NCBI RefSeq assembly: GCF_001665295.1
Contig: NZ_LZSE01000034.1
Span: 1-64,000 of the forward strand
Length of the DNA: 64,000 nt
DNA from: Mycobacterium sp. 1554424.7
GTDB taxonomy: Bacteria; Actinomycetota; Actinomycetes; Mycobacteriales; Mycobacteriaceae
Direction: 5' to 3'
Position 1 is the stretch's first letter; the number at the start of each line of letters is the position of its first letter. The notes under the pieces were generated by a model that searched no databases, had not been told where the DNA came from, and saw only the letters and a program-made list of their open reading frames with translations. Positions 31,399-42,127 of the stretch are shown piece after piece. Both the position numbers and the translations under genes were made by a program.

Positions 31399-32883
31399 AT
31401 GACGGTGACTCCGCAGCAGGTCGACCAGTTCGACGTCATCATCGTCGGCGCGGGCATCTCCGGCATCGACGCGGCGTACCGGATCACCGAGCGCAACCCC
31501 GGCATGACCTACACCATCCTGGAGCGGCGGGCGCAGCTCGGCGGGACGTGGGACCTGTTCCGCTACCCCGGCGTTCGCTCCGACAGCAGCATGTTCACGC
31601 TGTCGTTCCCGTTCGAGCCGTGGACCCGGAAAGAGGGGATCGCCGACGGCGACCACATCCGCGAGTACCTCAGCGCCACGGCGCGCAAGTACGGCATCGA
31701 CCGCCACATCCGGTTCAACAGCCGTGTGCGCGCGGCGGATTGGGACTCGTCGACCGACATGTGGACGGTCACGGTCGACCAAGACGGGGCCACCCGGAGT
31801 TTGCGCGGCCGGTTCGTGTTCTTCGCCAGCGGCTACTACAACTACGACGAGGGCTACATGCCCGAGTTCCCCGGCATCGAACGGTTCGAGGGCACCGTCG
31901 CGCATCCCCAGCGCTGGCCCGAAGACCTGGACTACACCGGCAAGAAGGTTGTCGTCATCGGCAGCGGGGCCACCGCCGTCACGTTGATCCCGTCGCTGGC
32001 CGAGCGCGCCGGAAAAGTGACCATGCTGCAGCGCTCGCCGACGTATCTGGTCTCGGCGTCCAAAAACGGCAGGGTCGCCCCCGTCGCTCGTAAACTGCTG
32101 CCGCGCAGGGCCGCTCACCTCGTGCTCCGGATGCACACCGCGCTGATGGAGGCGGTGTTCGTCTGGTTGTCCGGCAAGGCGCCGGGTTTCGTAAAGTGGC
32201 TGCTGCGGCGCAGGGCGATCAGCAAGCTGCCGCGCGGCTACGAGGTCGATGTCCACTTCAAGCCGCGCTACAACCCGTGGGATCAGCGGATGTGCCTGAT
32301 TCCCGACGCCGATTTCTTCAACGCCGTCAGCGCCGGGCGCGCCGAGGTGGTCACCGACCGCATCGACCACTTCGACGCCACCGGCATCGCGCTCGAATCC
32401 GGCCAACACCTCGACGCCGACATCATCGTCACCGCGACCGGCCTGCAACTGCAGGCGCTGGGCGGGGCCACCATCAGCCTCGACGGCGAACAGATCGATC
32501 ACCGCGACCGCTTCGTCTACAAGGCGCACATGCTCGAGGACGTGCCCAACCTGTTCTGGTGTGTCGGCTACACCAAGGCCTCGTGGACGCTGCGCGCCGA
32601 CATCACGGCCCGGGCAACGGCAAAGCTGCTGGCGCACATGGCCTCCCACGGCTACACGCACGCATACCCACACCTGGGCGACGAGCCGATGGACGTCAAG
32701 CCGTCCTGGGACATCAAGGCCAACTACGTGAAACGGTCGGGCCACGCGCTGCCCAAGTCGGGCACCAGGCGGCCGTGGAATGTGCGGCAGAACTACCTCG
32801 CCGATGCCATCGACTACCGGTTCGACCACATCGAGGAGGCGATGGTGTTCGGCCGCGCGGCCGACCGCGCGCTCGCAGGGTGA
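31399..32883 (+). CDS. Flavin monooxygenase, Baeyer-Villiger type (Rv0565c-like)
   Basis: A 494-residue FAD/NADPH enzyme. The FAD fold motif is IIVGAGISGIDAAYR, the Baeyer-Villiger fingerprint FxGxxxHxxxW is present as FEGTVAHPQRW, and the NADPH fold is VVVIGSGATAVTL. It is related to EthA and MymA, which insert oxygen next to ketones or sulfurs and activate thioamide drugs. The position between yajQ and gpsA equates it with Rv0565c. ATG 31399 follows a GAGG site. The natural substrate is not known. Confidence 0.9.
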   Translation: MTVTPQQVDQFDVIIVGAGISGIDAAYRITERNPGMTYTILERRAQLGGTWDLFRYPGVRSDSSMFTLSFPFEPWTRKEGIADGDHIREYLSATARKYGIDRHIRFNSRVRAADWDSSTDMWTVTVDQDGATRSLRGRFVFFASGYYNYDEGYMPEFPGIERFEGTVAHPQRWPEDLDYTGKKVVVIGSGATAVTLIPSLAERAGKVTMLQRSPTYLVSASKNGRVAPVARKLLPRRAAHLVLRMHTALMEAVFVWLSGKAPGFVKWLLRRRAISKLPRGYEVDVHFKPRYNPWDQRMCLIPDADFFNAVSAGRAEVVTDRIDHFDATGIALESGQHLDADIIVTATGLQLQALGGATISLDGEQIDHRDRFVYKAHMLEDVPNLFWCVGYTKASWTLRADITARATAKLLAHMASHGYTHAYPHLGDEPMDVKPSWDIKANYVKRSGHALPKSGTRRPWNVRQNYLADAIDYRFDHIEEAMVFGRAADRALAG

Positions 32884-32941
32884 AGACCCGCAGTTGGTGA
32901 ACTCCTTCTAAATCTCCGATGTCGGTCATACGCTGATCGAC

Positions 32942-33967
32942 ATGGCAGCTGAGAAGCGCGAACCCCGTGTCGTTGTCCTCGGTGGCGGTTCCTGGGGAAC
33001 CACCGTGGCGTCCATCTGCGCGCGCCGCGGGCCGACGTTGCAATGGGTGCGCTCCGAGGAGACCGCCAAGGACATCAACGAGGACCACCGCAACACCCGG
33101 TATCTCGGCAACGACGTCATCCTGAGCGACACGCTTCGCGCCACCACCGACTTCGCCGAGGCGGCCAACTGCGCCGACGTCGTCGTCATGGGCGTGCCCT
33201 CGCACGGCTTTCGCGGAGTGCTCACCGAGCTGGCCAAGGAGCTGCGGCCGTGGGTGCCGGTGGTGTCGCTGGTCAAGGGGCTCGAGCAGGGCACCAACAT
33301 GCGGATGTCGCAGATCATCGAAGAGTTGCTGCCCGGTCACCCCGCGGGCATCCTGGCCGGGCCGAACATCGCGAAGGAGGTCGGTGAGGGTTATGCCGCC
33401 GCGGCGGTGCTGGCGATGCCCGACCAGCACCTGGCCACCCGGCTCTCGGGACTGTTCCGCACCCGGCGGTTCCGCGTGTACACCACCGACGACGTGATCG
33501 GCGTCGAGTTGGCCGGCGCGCTGAAGAACGTCTACGCCATCGCCGTCGGCATGGGCTATTCGCTGGGGATCGGGGAGAACACCCGCGCACTGGTGATCGC
33601 GCGGGCGCTGCGCGAGATGACGAAGCTCGGGGTGGCGATGGGTGGCCATCCCGACACCTTCCCCGGCCTGGCGGGGCTGGGTGACCTGATCGTGACCTGC
33701 ACCAGCCAGCGCAGCCGCAATCGGCATGTCGGCGAACAACTCGGCGCCGGCAAGCCGATCGACGAGATCATCGCTTCGATGAACCAGGTCGCCGAGGGCG
33801 TCAAGGCCGCCAGCGTGATCACCGAGTTCGCCAATGAGTTTGGCCTGAACATGCCGATCGCTCGCGAGGTCGACGCGGTGATCAACCACGGCTCGACCGT
33901 CGAGCAGGCCTACCGCGGCCTGATGGTGGAGGTGCCGGGGCACGAAGTGCACGGGTCGGGCTTCTGA
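32942..33967 (+). CDS. gpsA: NAD(P)-dependent glycerol-3-phosphate dehydrogenase
   Basis: A 341-residue enzyme that reduces dihydroxyacetone phosphate to sn-glycerol-3-phosphate for phospholipid synthesis. The Rossmann motif VVLGGGSWGTTVAS, the catalytic lysine region SLVKGLEQGT, and GVELAGALKNVYAIAVGMGYSLG are all present. GLGDLIVTCTSQRSRN is the C-terminal signature. It corresponds to Rv0564c (gpdA1). ATG 32942 is used. It follows the monooxygenase by 58 bases. Confidence 0.95.
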   Translation: MAAEKREPRVVVLGGGSWGTTVASICARRGPTLQWVRSEETAKDINEDHRNTRYLGNDVILSDTLRATTDFAEAANCADVVVMGVPSHGFRGVLTELAKELRPWVPVVSLVKGLEQGTNMRMSQIIEELLPGHPAGILAGPNIAKEVGEGYAAAAVLAMPDQHLATRLSGLFRTRRFRVYTTDDVIGVELAGALKNVYAIAVGMGYSLGIGENTRALVIARALREMTKLGVAMGGHPDTFPGLAGLGDLIVTCTSQRSRNRHVGEQLGAGKPIDEIIASMNQVAEGVKAASVITEFANEFGLNMPIAREVDAVINHGSTVEQAYRGLMVEVPGHEVHGSGF

Positions 33968-34197
33968 TGCGTCAACCAAACAACTCGTAACGAAATTATT
34001 TGCATTCCATATGCGCCCGCGCGGGCGGCTTGACCGGCGCTTTGCCGCGCCCATACCGTCGAACGAGGCAGCCAGGCTCTGACCGCCGAATGGCGCAGTT
34101 GTAATCGCCTGTGCGCCAACAAGCTACGTCGACGTAGCCAAGCGCAATACGGGGCTCGGAACATTCCCCGCTAACTCCTAACGAGGGAAAGCGACCG

Positions 34198-35709
34198 ATG
34201 CAAGACATTCGAATCGAACGCATACGATCAGTAGTCCGGCACGACCTGCCCTCGTCCCTCGTGGTTTTCCTGGTCGCACTTCCGTTATCACTGGGGATCG
34301 CGATCGCGTCGAATGCGCCGGTGCTGGCCGGTCTCATCGCCGCGATCGTGGGCGGTGTCATCGTCGGAGCCCTCGGCGGGTCCCCACTGCAGGTCAGCGG
34401 CCCGGCCGCCGGCCTGACCGTGGTAGTCGCCGGTCTTATCTCCGATTTCGGTTGGGGTGTAACGTGTTTGATCACCGCCGCCGCGGGGGTGCTGCAAGTT
34501 CTGTTGGGGCTCAGTCGTGTTGCCCGAGCGGCGCTGGCGATCTCACCGGTCGTCGTGCATGCCATGCTGGCCGGCATCGGGTTCACGATCGCGCTGCAAC
34601 AAGCGCACGTCTTGCTCGGCGGGAAATCCAAAAGCACGGCCTGGCACAACCTGATCGGGCTGCCGGGCCAGATCATCGATGCGCACCGGCCGGGTGCGCT
34701 GCTGGGGGCGCTGGTGATCGTCATCCTGATCGCCTGGCGCTGGGTTCCGGCCCGGCTGCGCTTCGTTCCGGGACCGCTGGTGGCCATCGTTGCCGTGACG
34801 GTCGTCTCGCTGGTCTTGCCGTTTCACGTGCGCCGGATCGAGATCGACGAGTCACCGCTGAATGCGCTGCGGCTGCCCGACATTCCGCACGGCAACTGGG
34901 GCGCGGTGGCCATCGGCGTGATCACCGTCACGCTGATCGCCAGCGTCGAAAGCCTGCTGTCCGCGGTCTCGGTCGACAGGATGCACAACGGTCCGCGCAC
35001 CGACTTCGACCGCGAGTTGATCGGGCAGGGCACCGCAAACTTCCTGTCGGGTGCCATCGGCGGGCTGCCGGTCACCGGTGTGATCGTCCGCAGCTCCACC
35101 AACGTGAACGCGGGCGCGAAGTCCCGCGCATCCTCGATCATGCACGGCGTGTGGATCCTGCTGTTCACGGTTCCATTCGCGGAGCTGGTCGAGCAGATCC
35201 CGACGGCGGCGCTGGCCGGCCTGCTGATCGTCATCGGCATTCAGCTGTTGAAGCCGGCGCACATCGAAACGGCAATGAAGCACGGGGATCTCGCCGTCTA
35301 CATCGTGACCGCGGTCAGCGTGGTCTTCCTCAACCTGCTGCACGGGGTGATGATCGGGCTCGCCCTGGCCGTAGCGTTGACCGGATGGCGGGTGATCCGG
35401 GTGCGCGTCGAGGCCGAGCCCGTCGGCGACGACTGGCGGGTGGTGATCGAGGGGCCCGCGTGCACCTTCCTCGCCCTGCCCCGGCTGACCCGCGTGCTGG
35501 CGTCCATCCCGGCTGAATCCGTTGTCACGGTGGATATTTCGGCCCACTATCTCGACCATGCCGCGCATCAGGCGATCACCGATTGGCAGCGCCAGTACGA
35601 GGCGACGGGCGGGACGGTGCGGATCGAGGGGTTGGCCGAGACGGGCCACCTCGCCCGTGGGCGCGCGGGTGATCTGGTCGAGCACCGAAGGCCCGAAGCC
35701 GCCGCCTGA
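34198..35709 (+). CDS. SulP-family anion transporter with STAS domain
   Basis: A 503-residue protein. It has 10-12 membrane helices from LPSSLVVFLVALPLSLGIAIA to about residue 400, including the SulP signature segment GSPLQVSGPAAGLTVVVAGLI, and then a short STAS-like region (CTFLALPRLTRVLASIPAESVVTVDISAHYLDHAAHQAI). SulP proteins carry sulfate, bicarbonate or other anions. M. tuberculosis has related proteins, one fused to carbonic anhydrase; that fusion is absent here. The 230-bp gap before it holds no other gene. It is tail to tail with the PE_PGRS gene. Confidence 0.88.
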   Translation: MQDIRIERIRSVVRHDLPSSLVVFLVALPLSLGIAIASNAPVLAGLIAAIVGGVIVGALGGSPLQVSGPAAGLTVVVAGLISDFGWGVTCLITAAAGVLQVLLGLSRVARAALAISPVVVHAMLAGIGFTIALQQAHVLLGGKSKSTAWHNLIGLPGQIIDAHRPGALLGALVIVILIAWRWVPARLRFVPGPLVAIVAVTVVSLVLPFHVRRIEIDESPLNALRLPDIPHGNWGAVAIGVITVTLIASVESLLSAVSVDRMHNGPRTDFDRELIGQGTANFLSGAIGGLPVTGVIVRSSTNVNAGAKSRASSIMHGVWILLFTVPFAELVEQIPTAALAGLLIVIGIQLLKPAHIETAMKHGDLAVYIVTAVSVVFLNLLHGVMIGLALAVALTGWRVIRVRVEAEPVGDDWRVVIEGPACTFLALPRLTRVLASIPAESVVTVDISAHYLDHAAHQAITDWQRQYEATGGTVRIEGLAETGHLARGRAGDLVEHRRPEAAA

Positions 35710-35713
35710 TTGG

Positions 35714-37150
35714 CTAAGACTGCCCCGGCGACCCGTCGAAGCCAAACAAGATGCCGCCGGTCCCGCCGGCGCCGGGTGGCTCCTTGAACGGGGCCTCTCC
35801 TGAGTTACCGCCGTCACCGCCGTTACCGATCAGCTGTGCGTTGCCGCCATTCCCCGGTACGCCGCCGAGGTTCGTGCTGACGCCGCCGTCGCCGCCGGCA
35901 CCGCCGTTGCCGATCAGTGCGGCCTTGCCGCCGTTGCCGCCAAAACCGCCGTTGGTCATTATGGACGCCCCACCGGAGCCACCGTGCCCGCCGTTGCCGA
36001 ACAGCAAACCGGCGGCCCCGCCGTCGCCACCGGATCCGCCGACCCCGCCGGCCCCGCCGTCTCCGCCGGCCCCGCCGCCTCCGCTCAACAGGCCGCCACT
36101 GCCGCCGGCGCCCCCGTGACCGCCTTCGGTTTCGCCGGCGGAGGTCAGCACACCCGCACCGCCGGCACCGCCGTCGCCGCCGCGCGCGAACAGCCCGCCG
36201 CTTCCGCCGGTGCCTCCCGCTCCGGCCGTTCCGCCTCCGCCTGCGTCACCGGCGATCGAGCCGCCTGTACCCCCGGCCCCGCCGGCGCCAAACATTCCTC
36301 CTGCCCCTCCGGTCCCGCCGGCGCCACCGAGGCCACGTCCGAAGCCGCCAGCGCCTCCTGCTCCGCCGTGGGCAAACAGTCCGCCCTGCCCGCCCGGGCC
36401 ACCGCTACCCGGTAGGGCCAAATTCCCATTCGTGGCACCGCCGGCCCCGCCGGCGCCGCCGGCGGCGAACAGCCCGCCGGCGCCCCCGGCTCCGCCGTTG
36501 CCGCCGCTGAGCGGCGCGCCGAGACCGCCGATTCCCCCGGCGCCGCCGCGGCCACCGAGCAATCCGCCCGCCCCGCCGTTGCCGCCGTTGCCGGCGGGGT
36601 TGATCACGTTTGAGGCCCCACCGATCCCTCCGGCGCCGCCGGCGCCACCGAAGAACCCGCCCGCGCCCCCGTTGCCGCCGTTGTGGCCGCCCGCGCCGGA
36701 TCCGCCCGCCCCGCCATTGCCGATCAACCACCCGCCATCGCCGCCGTTGGCTCCGGAGCCTGGTGCGCCGTTGGCGCCGTTGCCGATCAGCGGGCGCCCG
36801 GTGAGCAGCTGGCTGGGGGCGTTGATGACGGCGAGGATGTCTTGCTCGAGAATCTGCAGCGGGCTGGTGTTGGCTGCTTCGGCGAGGGCGTATTGAGCGC
36901 CGCCGGCATTCAGCAGCGCAGTGAACTGGTGATGAAACGACGCCGCCTGGGCGCCGAGCGCCTGATACGCCTGGCCGTACTCGGCAAACAGCGACGACAC
37001 GGCCGCCGAGACCTCGTCGGCTCCAGCGGCCAGGATGCCCGTCGTCGGCGCGGCGGCGGCCGCCTGCGCGGCATCCATCGTGGCGCCAAGGCTTTCCAAA
37101 TCCCCGGCCGCAGAGGTCAACATCTCCGGAATCGCCACTAGCAAAGACAT
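35714..37150 (-). CDS. PE_PGRS family protein
   Basis: A 478-residue protein. Residues 1-95 are a PE domain with Pro-Glu at 8-9 ([18 protein letters not shown]) and the conserved helical hairpin. A short linker ([29 protein letters not shown]) leads to about 340 residues of GGAGG and GGxGG repeats, the PGRS part. PE_PGRS proteins are exported by type VII secretion and found in M. tuberculosis and a few relatives. A GGAGGG site lies just before ATG 37150. The GC-rich repeats make long open frames on the other strands that are not genes. The partner PPE gene is not adjacent. Confidence 0.95.
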   Translation of the reverse strand: MSLLVAIPEMLTSAAGDLESLGATMDAAQAAAAAPTTGILAAGADEVSAAVSSLFAEYGQAYQALGAQAASFHHQFTALLNAGGAQYALAEAANTSPLQILEQDILAVINAPSQLLTGRPLIGNGANGAPGSGANGGDGGWLIGNGGAGGSGAGGHNGGNGGAGGFFGGAGGAGGIGGASNVINPAGNGGNGGAGGLLGGRGGAGGIGGLGAPLSGGNGGAGGAGGLFAAGGAGGAGGATNGNLALPGSGGPGGQGGLFAHGGAGGAGGFGRGLGGAGGTGGAGGMFGAGGAGGTGGSIAGDAGGGGTAGAGGTGGSGGLFARGGDGGAGGAGVLTSAGETEGGHGGAGGSGGLLSGGGGAGGDGGAGGVGGSGGDGGAAGLLFGNGGHGGSGGASIMTNGGFGGNGGKAALIGNGGAGGDGGVSTNLGGVPGNGGNAQLIGNGGDGGNSGEAPFKEPPGAGGTGGILFGFDGSPGQS

Positions 37151-37259
37151 CGTTACCCTCCGACGTTGGGGACGAGACGAGCGCGTGAGTCAGAGGCTAG
37201 GGATAGACGACTCCGAGCGCATCAGGGAAATCCCTACAGTTTTGCGGCCCGTGCGTCGG

Positions 37260-37657
37260 CTAGTCGAACCCGGAAAGCCCGAAAGTGTCGCTGGGCGTCC
37301 GGCCGCTGAGCTTCTGAACTATCCACTGGTTCATCGAGACCCTCTCCTCGCTGGCTTCCAGGGCGAGGCGGGCGTGCAGTTGCAGCGATGTCCTGACGAG
37401 GAAGTGCCGCTGTAGTTGCGTTCACACAGCGGCGTGGGGGGCTCTTCTCCGCATGTCCGCATGGCGTCCACGTGCTCACGTGTGGCCTGCTCGATGGCGG
37501 CGACGGCCTGTTCGGCGGTCGGTGCTTCACGCCTCAAGTAAGGCAATTCGGTGCACACGCCGAGGTACTGGTTGTAATCGGGAGACCATTGCACGCGGTA
37601 GGCATAGCGGTTCACGCCGGATTTGATAGCAGATGCGCTATCGGATTCGCGAGTCAT
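37260..37657 (-). pseudogene. Frameshifted HicB-family antitoxin-like gene
   Basis: The N-terminal frame from GTG 37615 (or ATG 37657) encodes a HicB-type beta fold: NRYAYRVQWSPDYNQYLGVCTELPYL and APTAEQAVAAIEQATREHV, ending PLCERNYSGT. After that the frame runs into unrelated residues. The neighbouring frame continues with a C-terminal ribbon-helix-helix part: LHARLALEASEERVSMNQWIVQKL, stopping at TAG 37260. One missing base near 37395-37405 (in the ACTTCCTCG stretch) explains both. No hicA toxin is adjacent, as in many mycobacterial HicB-like orphans. A sequencing error cannot be excluded. Confidence 0.75.
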
Positions 37658-37706
37658 ATATCCCCAGGAGCGCGCGGCTCTCCGGAGCCTATGGCAGGCG
37701 CCAAAC

Positions 37707-38567
37707 CTAGCCCCGCGCCATCGCCTCCAGCCGGCGGATCCGGTCCTCGATCGGCGGGTGCGTCGAGAACATCGATCCGATCCGCTCGCCCGCGCGGAAC
37801 GGGTTGGCGATCATCAGGTGCGCCTGGCTGGCCAGCTGCGGCTCGGGCGGCAGCGGCGCAACCTGAACGCCGCCCGAGATCTTGCGCAGCGCCGACGCCA
37901 AAGCCAGCGGGTCACCCGTCAGCACCGCGCCGGACTCGTCGGCCTGGTACTCGCGCGACCGGGAAACAGCCAGCCGGACAACGGTCGCGGCGATCGGTCC
38001 CAGCAGCGAAACCAGCAGCAGCGCAAAGGGATTCTCGCCGTCGCGGTTGCCGCCGAACATGCCGGCCCACAGGGCCATATTGGCCAGCGCGGTGATCACC
38101 GAGGCCATCGCGCCGGCGATGCAGGAGATCAGGATGTCGCGGTTGTAGACGTGCGAAAGCTCATGGCCCAACACCGCGCGCAGCTCGCGCTCGTTGAGGA
38201 TCCCCAGGATTCCGGTGGTGCAGCACACCGCTGCGTTGCGCGGGTTGCGGCCGGTCGCGAACGCGTTGGGCGCGTTCGTGTCGCTGATGTACAGCCTCGG
38301 CATCGGCTGGTGCGCGGAGGTGGCCAGCTCGCGCACGATCCGATACATCACCGGCGCCTGCAGCTCGGAAACCGGCTGCGCGTGCATGGCCCGCAGCGCC
38401 AGCTTGTCGCTGTTGTAATACGTGTAGACGTTCATGCCGATGGCGAACAGCACCGCGATGAACATCGCCGTCCGGCCGAACAGCGAGCCGACGAACACGA
38501 TCAACGCGGACATACCGACCAACAGGGCGAATGTCTTCAACCTGTTGGCATGCGGATGCCAGGTCAT
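37707..38567 (-). CDS. htpX: Membrane zinc metalloprotease HtpX
   Basis: A 286-residue M48 protease. Two membrane helices lie at about 12-48; the active site is [11 protein letters not shown] with H135, E136 and H139, and the third zinc ligand is a Glu in [11 protein letters not shown]. HtpX degrades misfolded membrane proteins. It matches Rv0563 in size and position next to grcC1. ATG 38567 follows a GGAGG site (AAGGAGGACACCG). It is transcribed in the same direction as grcC1, after a 80-base gap. Confidence 0.93.
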   Translation of the reverse strand: MTWHPHANRLKTFALLVGMSALIVFVGSLFGRTAMFIAVLFAIGMNVYTYYNSDKLALRAMHAQPVSELQAPVMYRIVRELATSAHQPMPRLYISDTNAPNAFATGRNPRNAAVCCTTGILGILNERELRAVLGHELSHVYNRDILISCIAGAMASVITALANMALWAGMFGGNRDGENPFALLLVSLLGPIAATVVRLAVSRSREYQADESGAVLTGDPLALASALRKISGGVQVAPLPPEPQLASQAHLMIANPFRAGERIGSMFSTHPPIEDRIRRLEAMARG

Positions 38568-38647
38568 CGGTGTCCTCCTTGGAGCATTGACTACTGCTCA
38601 TTGAACGCCCGAAACGGCGGCCAAGGTTCCGCTGGCTATTTAACGCG

Positions 38648-39655
38648 CTAACCGTGCCGGCTCACCGTGTAATCGACCAACGTCTCCAGCGCGCGCCGCC
38701 CGGGCAGATCGGGCAAAAGCTCCAGCTCAGCGCGCGCGTCCGCCGCGTACTGCACCAGGAAATCCTTGGCCTTGGCCATGCCGGGCGACGCCCGCAGCAG
38801 CGTCAGCGCCTCGGCCACCGCCTCGTCGTCCTCGACGGGCCCGGACAGCAGCTCGCGCAGCCGAACCGCCTCGGGCCCCGGCTCCCGCATCGCATAGACC
38901 ATCGGCAAGGTGTGTACCCCTTCGCGGACATCGGTCCCGGGCAGCTTGCCCGACTCGTGGGAGTCGCTGTCGATGTCGATGATGTCGTCGGAGATCTGGA
39001 ACGCGGTGCCCACGATGCCGCCCAGGCGGCTCAGCCGCTCGACCTGGTCGGCGTCGGCGCCGGAGAACATCGCGCCGAACCGCCCCGCCGCGGAGATCAG
39101 GCACGCCGTCTTCTCGTACACCACCTTCAGGTAGTGCACGACGGGATCCGCCCCCTCGGCGGCGCCGCGACCCTCACGCATCTGGCCGGTCACCAGCTGG
39201 GCGAACGTTTCGGCGATGAGCCGCACGGCCTCCGGCCCCAGCCGCGACACCAGCCGCGATGCCGTCGCAAACAGATAGTCACCGGCCAGGATCGCGACGT
39301 TGTTGCCCCAGCGCACGTTCGCGGTGGGCGTGCCGCGGCGGACCTCCGCCTCGTCCATCACGTCGTCGTGGTACAGCGTGGCCAGGTGGACCAGTTCGAT
39401 GACCGCGCCGGCGATCGTCACCTCCGCGGTGTCCGGGCGGGGTCCTAGCTGCGCGGACAACACGGTGAACAACGGCCGGAAGCGCTTGCCGCCGGCCTTG
39501 AACAGGTACGTCAGCGAGTCGGTCATCACCGCGTCCGCACTGCGCAGCTCGGTGTCCATGAGCTGCTCGATCCGCGCGACGCCGTCCCGCACGTTCGCGG
39601 CGAAAGCGGCATCCCCGAAGTCGATGCCCGCCACCACCGTCGCCGGAGTACTCAC
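38648..39655 (-). CDS. grcC1: Polyprenyl diphosphate synthase
   Basis: A 335-residue trans-isoprenyl diphosphate synthase. The first Asp-rich motif is HDDVMDEAEVRRG and the second is SDDIIDIDSD; GGKRFRP and EKTACLISAAG are also typical. Such enzymes build long polyprenyl diphosphates, in this setting probably the menaquinone side chain. It corresponds to Rv0562 (grcC1) and has the same length when started at GTG 39655 (VSTPATVV). An ATG at 39667 would add four residues. It is divergent from menJ with only 22 bases between starts. Confidence 0.92.
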   Translation of the reverse strand: MSTPATVVAGIDFGDAAFAANVRDGVARIEQLMDTELRSADAVMTDSLTYLFKAGGKRFRPLFTVLSAQLGPRPDTAEVTIAGAVIELVHLATLYHDDVMDEAEVRRGTPTANVRWGNNVAILAGDYLFATASRLVSRLGPEAVRLIAETFAQLVTGQMREGRGAAEGADPVVHYLKVVYEKTACLISAAGRFGAMFSGADADQVERLSRLGGIVGTAFQISDDIIDIDSDSHESGKLPGTDVREGVHTLPMVYAMREPGPEAVRLRELLSGPVEDDEAVAEALTLLRASPGMAKAKDFLVQYAADARAELELLPDLPGRRALETLVDYTVSRHG

Positions 39656-39677
39656 GCGACCAAACATACTGGTGTGC

Positions 39678-40907
39678 ATGGAGACGCGAGCTATGGCAGC
39701 CGACCTGGTGGTCGTGGGCGCCGGACCTGCCGGTTCGGCCGCGGCCGCCTGGGCCGCCCGCGCGGGCACCGACGTGCTGGTCATCGACTCCGCCAGCTTT
39801 CCCCGCGACAAGGCGTGCGGCGACGGGTTGACCCCGCGCGCCGTCGCCGAGCTGGAACGCCTGGGGCTGGGCGACTGGCTCGACTCCCGGATCCGGCACC
39901 GGGGCCTGCGGATGAGCGGATTCGGTGGCGAGGTCCAGGTCGACTGGCCCGGCCCGTCGTTCCCGTCGACTGGCAGCGCGGTGGCGCGCCTCGAGCTGGA
40001 CGACCGGATCCGCAAGTGCGCCGAGGATTCCGGGGCGCGCATGCTGCTCGGCACCAAAGTCGTTGCCGCACATCATAACTCGTCGAGGCGAGTGGTATCG
40101 CTGAAGTTGGCCGACGGCACGGAGGTCCGGTGCGGCCGGTTGATCGTCGCCGACGGGGCGCGCTCGTCGCTGGGCCGCAAGCTGGGCCGGCGCTGGCACC
40201 AGGAGACCGTGTACGGCGTGGCCGCGCGCGGGTACCTGGCCACGCCGAGGGCCGACGACCCGTGGCTGACGTCGCACTTGGAACTGCGCTCCCCCGACGG
40301 CGCCGTCTTGCCCGGCTACGGCTGGATCTTCCCGCTGGGCAACGGCGAGGTGAACATCGGCGTCGGCGCGTTGTCGACGTCGAAGCGGCCGGCGGATCTG
40401 GCGCTGCGGCCCCTGATCTCGTACTACACCGACCTGCGCCGCGACGAATGGGGCTTTTCCGGGGAGCCGCGCGCGGTGTCGTCGGCGCTGCTGCCGATGG
40501 GCGGCGCGGTCTCCGGGGTGGCCGGGCCGAACTGGATGCTGATCGGCGACGCCGCGGCCTGCGTCAACCCGCTGAACGGCGAGGGCATCGACTACGGCCT
40601 GGAGACGGGGCGGCTGGCCGCCGAGTTGCTGGACTGCGGCGACCTGTCGCGGGTGTGGCCCTCGCTGCTGCAGGAGCACTACGCCCGCGACTTCTCGGTC
40701 GCACGCCGGCTGGCGTTGTTGCTGACCTTCCAGCGCTTCCTGCCCGCGACCGGGCCGCTCGCGATGCGCTCGACGCGGCTGATGACCATCGCCGTGCGGG
40801 TGATGGCCAACCTCGTCACCGACGACGACGCCGACTGGGTGGCGCGGGCGTGGCGGGGCGGCGGGCGGTTGTCGCGGCTGATCGATCGCCGCATGCCGTT
40901 CAGCTGA
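39678..40907 (+). CDS. menJ: Menaquinone reductase MenJ (geranylgeranyl reductase family)
   Basis: A 409-residue FAD enzyme. The nucleotide motif is LVVVGAGPAGSAAAAWAARAG, followed by PRDKACGDGLTPRAV and the second FAD site NWMLIGDAAACVNPLNGEGIDYG. In M. tuberculosis Rv0561c (MenJ) saturates one isoprene unit of menaquinone-9; the sequence and place match this gene. ATG 39678 is used, with an alternative at 39693. It is divergent from grcC1, whose product makes the prenyl chain. A long inverted repeat follows the stop and may terminate it. Confidence 0.92.
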   Translation: METRAMAADLVVVGAGPAGSAAAAWAARAGTDVLVIDSASFPRDKACGDGLTPRAVAELERLGLGDWLDSRIRHRGLRMSGFGGEVQVDWPGPSFPSTGSAVARLELDDRIRKCAEDSGARMLLGTKVVAAHHNSSRRVVSLKLADGTEVRCGRLIVADGARSSLGRKLGRRWHQETVYGVAARGYLATPRADDPWLTSHLELRSPDGAVLPGYGWIFPLGNGEVNIGVGALSTSKRPADLALRPLISYYTDLRRDEWGFSGEPRAVSSALLPMGGAVSGVAGPNWMLIGDAAACVNPLNGEGIDYGLETGRLAAELLDCGDLSRVWPSLLQEHYARDFSVARRLALLLTFQRFLPATGPLAMRSTRLMTIAVRVMANLVTDDDADWVARAWRGGGRLSRLIDRRMPFS

Positions 40908-40919
40908 GCTTCGTATTCG

Positions 40920-41705
<786 letters not shown>

Positions 41706-41731
41706 ACCGAGCCAGGTGTATAGTCCGGCTA

Positions 41732-42067
41732 ATGAAGGCTTCGAGGCTGGCTTCACTGATCGCCGTGGCGGGCGCCGCTGTCGCACTGGCGGCGCCCGCG
41801 CAAGCCGACGACTACGACTACGTGTTCAAGCAAACCGTCAACCGATTCGGCGTGTTCGGCCCGCAGGACCAGCTCGCCTGGCTGGCCAAGATCAGCTGTG
41901 ACCGGATCGGCCGCGGCGTGGACAACGACCCGTACAAGTCGGCCAACTTCCTCCAGCACAACCTGGAGCGCGGCACCACCGAAGGCCAGGCGTTCCAGTT
42001 CCTGGGCGCCGCGATCGACCACTACTGCCCCGACCAGGTCGGCTTCATCCAGCGGGCCGGCCACTAG
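41732..42067 (+). CDS. DUF732-family secreted protein (Rv0559c-like)
   Basis: A 111-residue protein with a signal peptide (MKASRLASLIAVAGAAVALAAPAQA, cut after AQA) and a mature domain with the DUF732 cysteine pair: ISCDRIGRG and HYCPDQVG. It lies 26 bases after the methyltransferase and is probably co-transcribed with it; the orthologous pair in M. tuberculosis is co-induced by salicylate. The function is unknown. It is the second DUF732 protein in the window. Confidence 0.87.
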   Translation: MKASRLASLIAVAGAAVALAAPAQADDYDYVFKQTVNRFGVFGPQDQLAWLAKISCDRIGRGVDNDPYKSANFLQHNLERGTTEGQAFQFLGAAIDHYCPDQVGFIQRAGH

Positions 42068-42127
42068 GCCGAATGGTGCCGACCCGCGGCGCCCGGCGCT
42101 CGCGCCGCGCTTGCGATCGGCACAGGC

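Noticed and set aside
35714-36780. Short regularly repeated units that could suggest a CRISPR array
   Set aside because: The repeats are in frame, coding for Gly-Gly-Ala in the PGRS domain; there are no unique spacers of fixed length.
35751-36896. Long Pro- and Arg-rich frames on the plus strand across the PE_PGRS gene
   Set aside because: They are reverse-strand readings of GGxGG repeats and have no start signals or domain content.
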